Source: Candidatus Margulisiibacteriota bacterium
GTDB taxonomy: Bacteria; Margulisbacteria; Termititenacia; Termititenacales; Termititenacaceae
DNA length: 5,365 bases
NCBI GenBank assembly: GCA_031279305.1
Contig: JAITIS010000120.1
Span: forward strand, 1-5,365
Reading direction: 5' to 3'
Under the pieces are notes generated by a model. The model was given only the letters and a program-made list of their open reading frames with translations, was not told the DNA's origin and did no database searches. The translations under genes and the position numbers were made by a program. Of this stretch, positions 5,324 to 5,365 are shown one piece after another; position 1 is the first letter of the stretch, and every line of letters starts with the position of its first letter.

Positions 5324-5365
5324 GTTGAGGTGTATGGGGGACGGATGGCGAGGCCGTCAGGGGCA

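Larger units (their letters stand above)
5021..5365. other. Hairpin-rich intergenic region upstream of tpiA
   Basis: No convincing long coding frame occupies these 345 bases on either strand. The part near tpiA is AT-rich and has promoter-like boxes. From about 5100 onward it becomes GC-rich and carries at least five separate inverted repeats, listed individually below, and a run of seven T's at 5317-5323. I do not recognise a tRNA, tmRNA, RNase P, 6S or SRP RNA core. The region may be a leader, a structured RNA gene or a remnant of a repeated or mobile element; the right edge cuts it off. Confidence 0.7.

Noticed and set aside
5231..5356. Minus-strand open stretch ending at TAA (5233-5231), considered as the C-terminus of a TnpB-like transposase
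   Set aside because: It is only about 41 codons after an in-frame stop, has no zinc-finger CxxC motifs or catalytic motif, and the resemblance was too loose to support a transposase remnant.
5340..5358. 5-bp inverted repeat GACGG/CCGTC near the right edge
   Set aside because: The stem is too short for its 9-base loop and the window ends soon after, so no structure can be supported.

Overview
The window is one tightly packed minus-strand gene cluster of five full-length genes (about 5020 down to 57), followed upstream by a 345-base non-coding, hairpin-rich region that runs to the right edge. In transcription order the genes are triose-phosphate isomerase (tpiA), class II fructose-bisphosphate aldolase (fba), a long pyrophosphate-type 6-phosphofructokinase (pfp), an unrecognised single-pass membrane protein, and an unrecognised exported TPR-like protein. 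Gaps between them are 13, 26, 27 and 26 bases. Each gene has a strong purine-rich Shine-Dalgarno sequence, so a single operon is the simplest reading.

The first three genes form a complete module linking triose phosphates with fructose 6-phosphate. The phosphofructokinase has the residues associated with pyrophosphate use (GGDDS and PKTIDGD). Known enzymes of this type work reversibly, so the module could serve both glycolysis and gluconeogenesis without a separate fructose-bisphosphatase. The two downstream genes look structural or envelope-related. One has an acidic tail, a charged helix, one membrane segment and a beta-rich end. The other has a signal peptide, a proline-rich linker and helical repeats. 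I cannot give either a function.

The region from 5021 to 5365 has no convincing long gene. It holds a candidate tpiA promoter, an inverted repeat followed by a T-run, two perfect GC-rich hairpins, a third hairpin with a three-base loop, and a possible 25-codon plus-strand reading frame with a good GGAGG site. One segment can pair with either of two partners, so the region could be an attenuator-like leader for the operon. It could also be a structured plus-strand RNA or a mobile or repeat-derived intergenic element. This is the only part of the window where I see unexplained structure.

The organism cannot be named from this. Roughly balanced GC content, strong Shine-Dalgarno sites, an exported TPR-like protein and a long PPi-type phosphofructokinase fit an anaerobic or fermentative, probably diderm bacterium. 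Members of the Spirochaetes or of candidate phyla such as Margulisbacteria are possibilities, but this is a weak inference.
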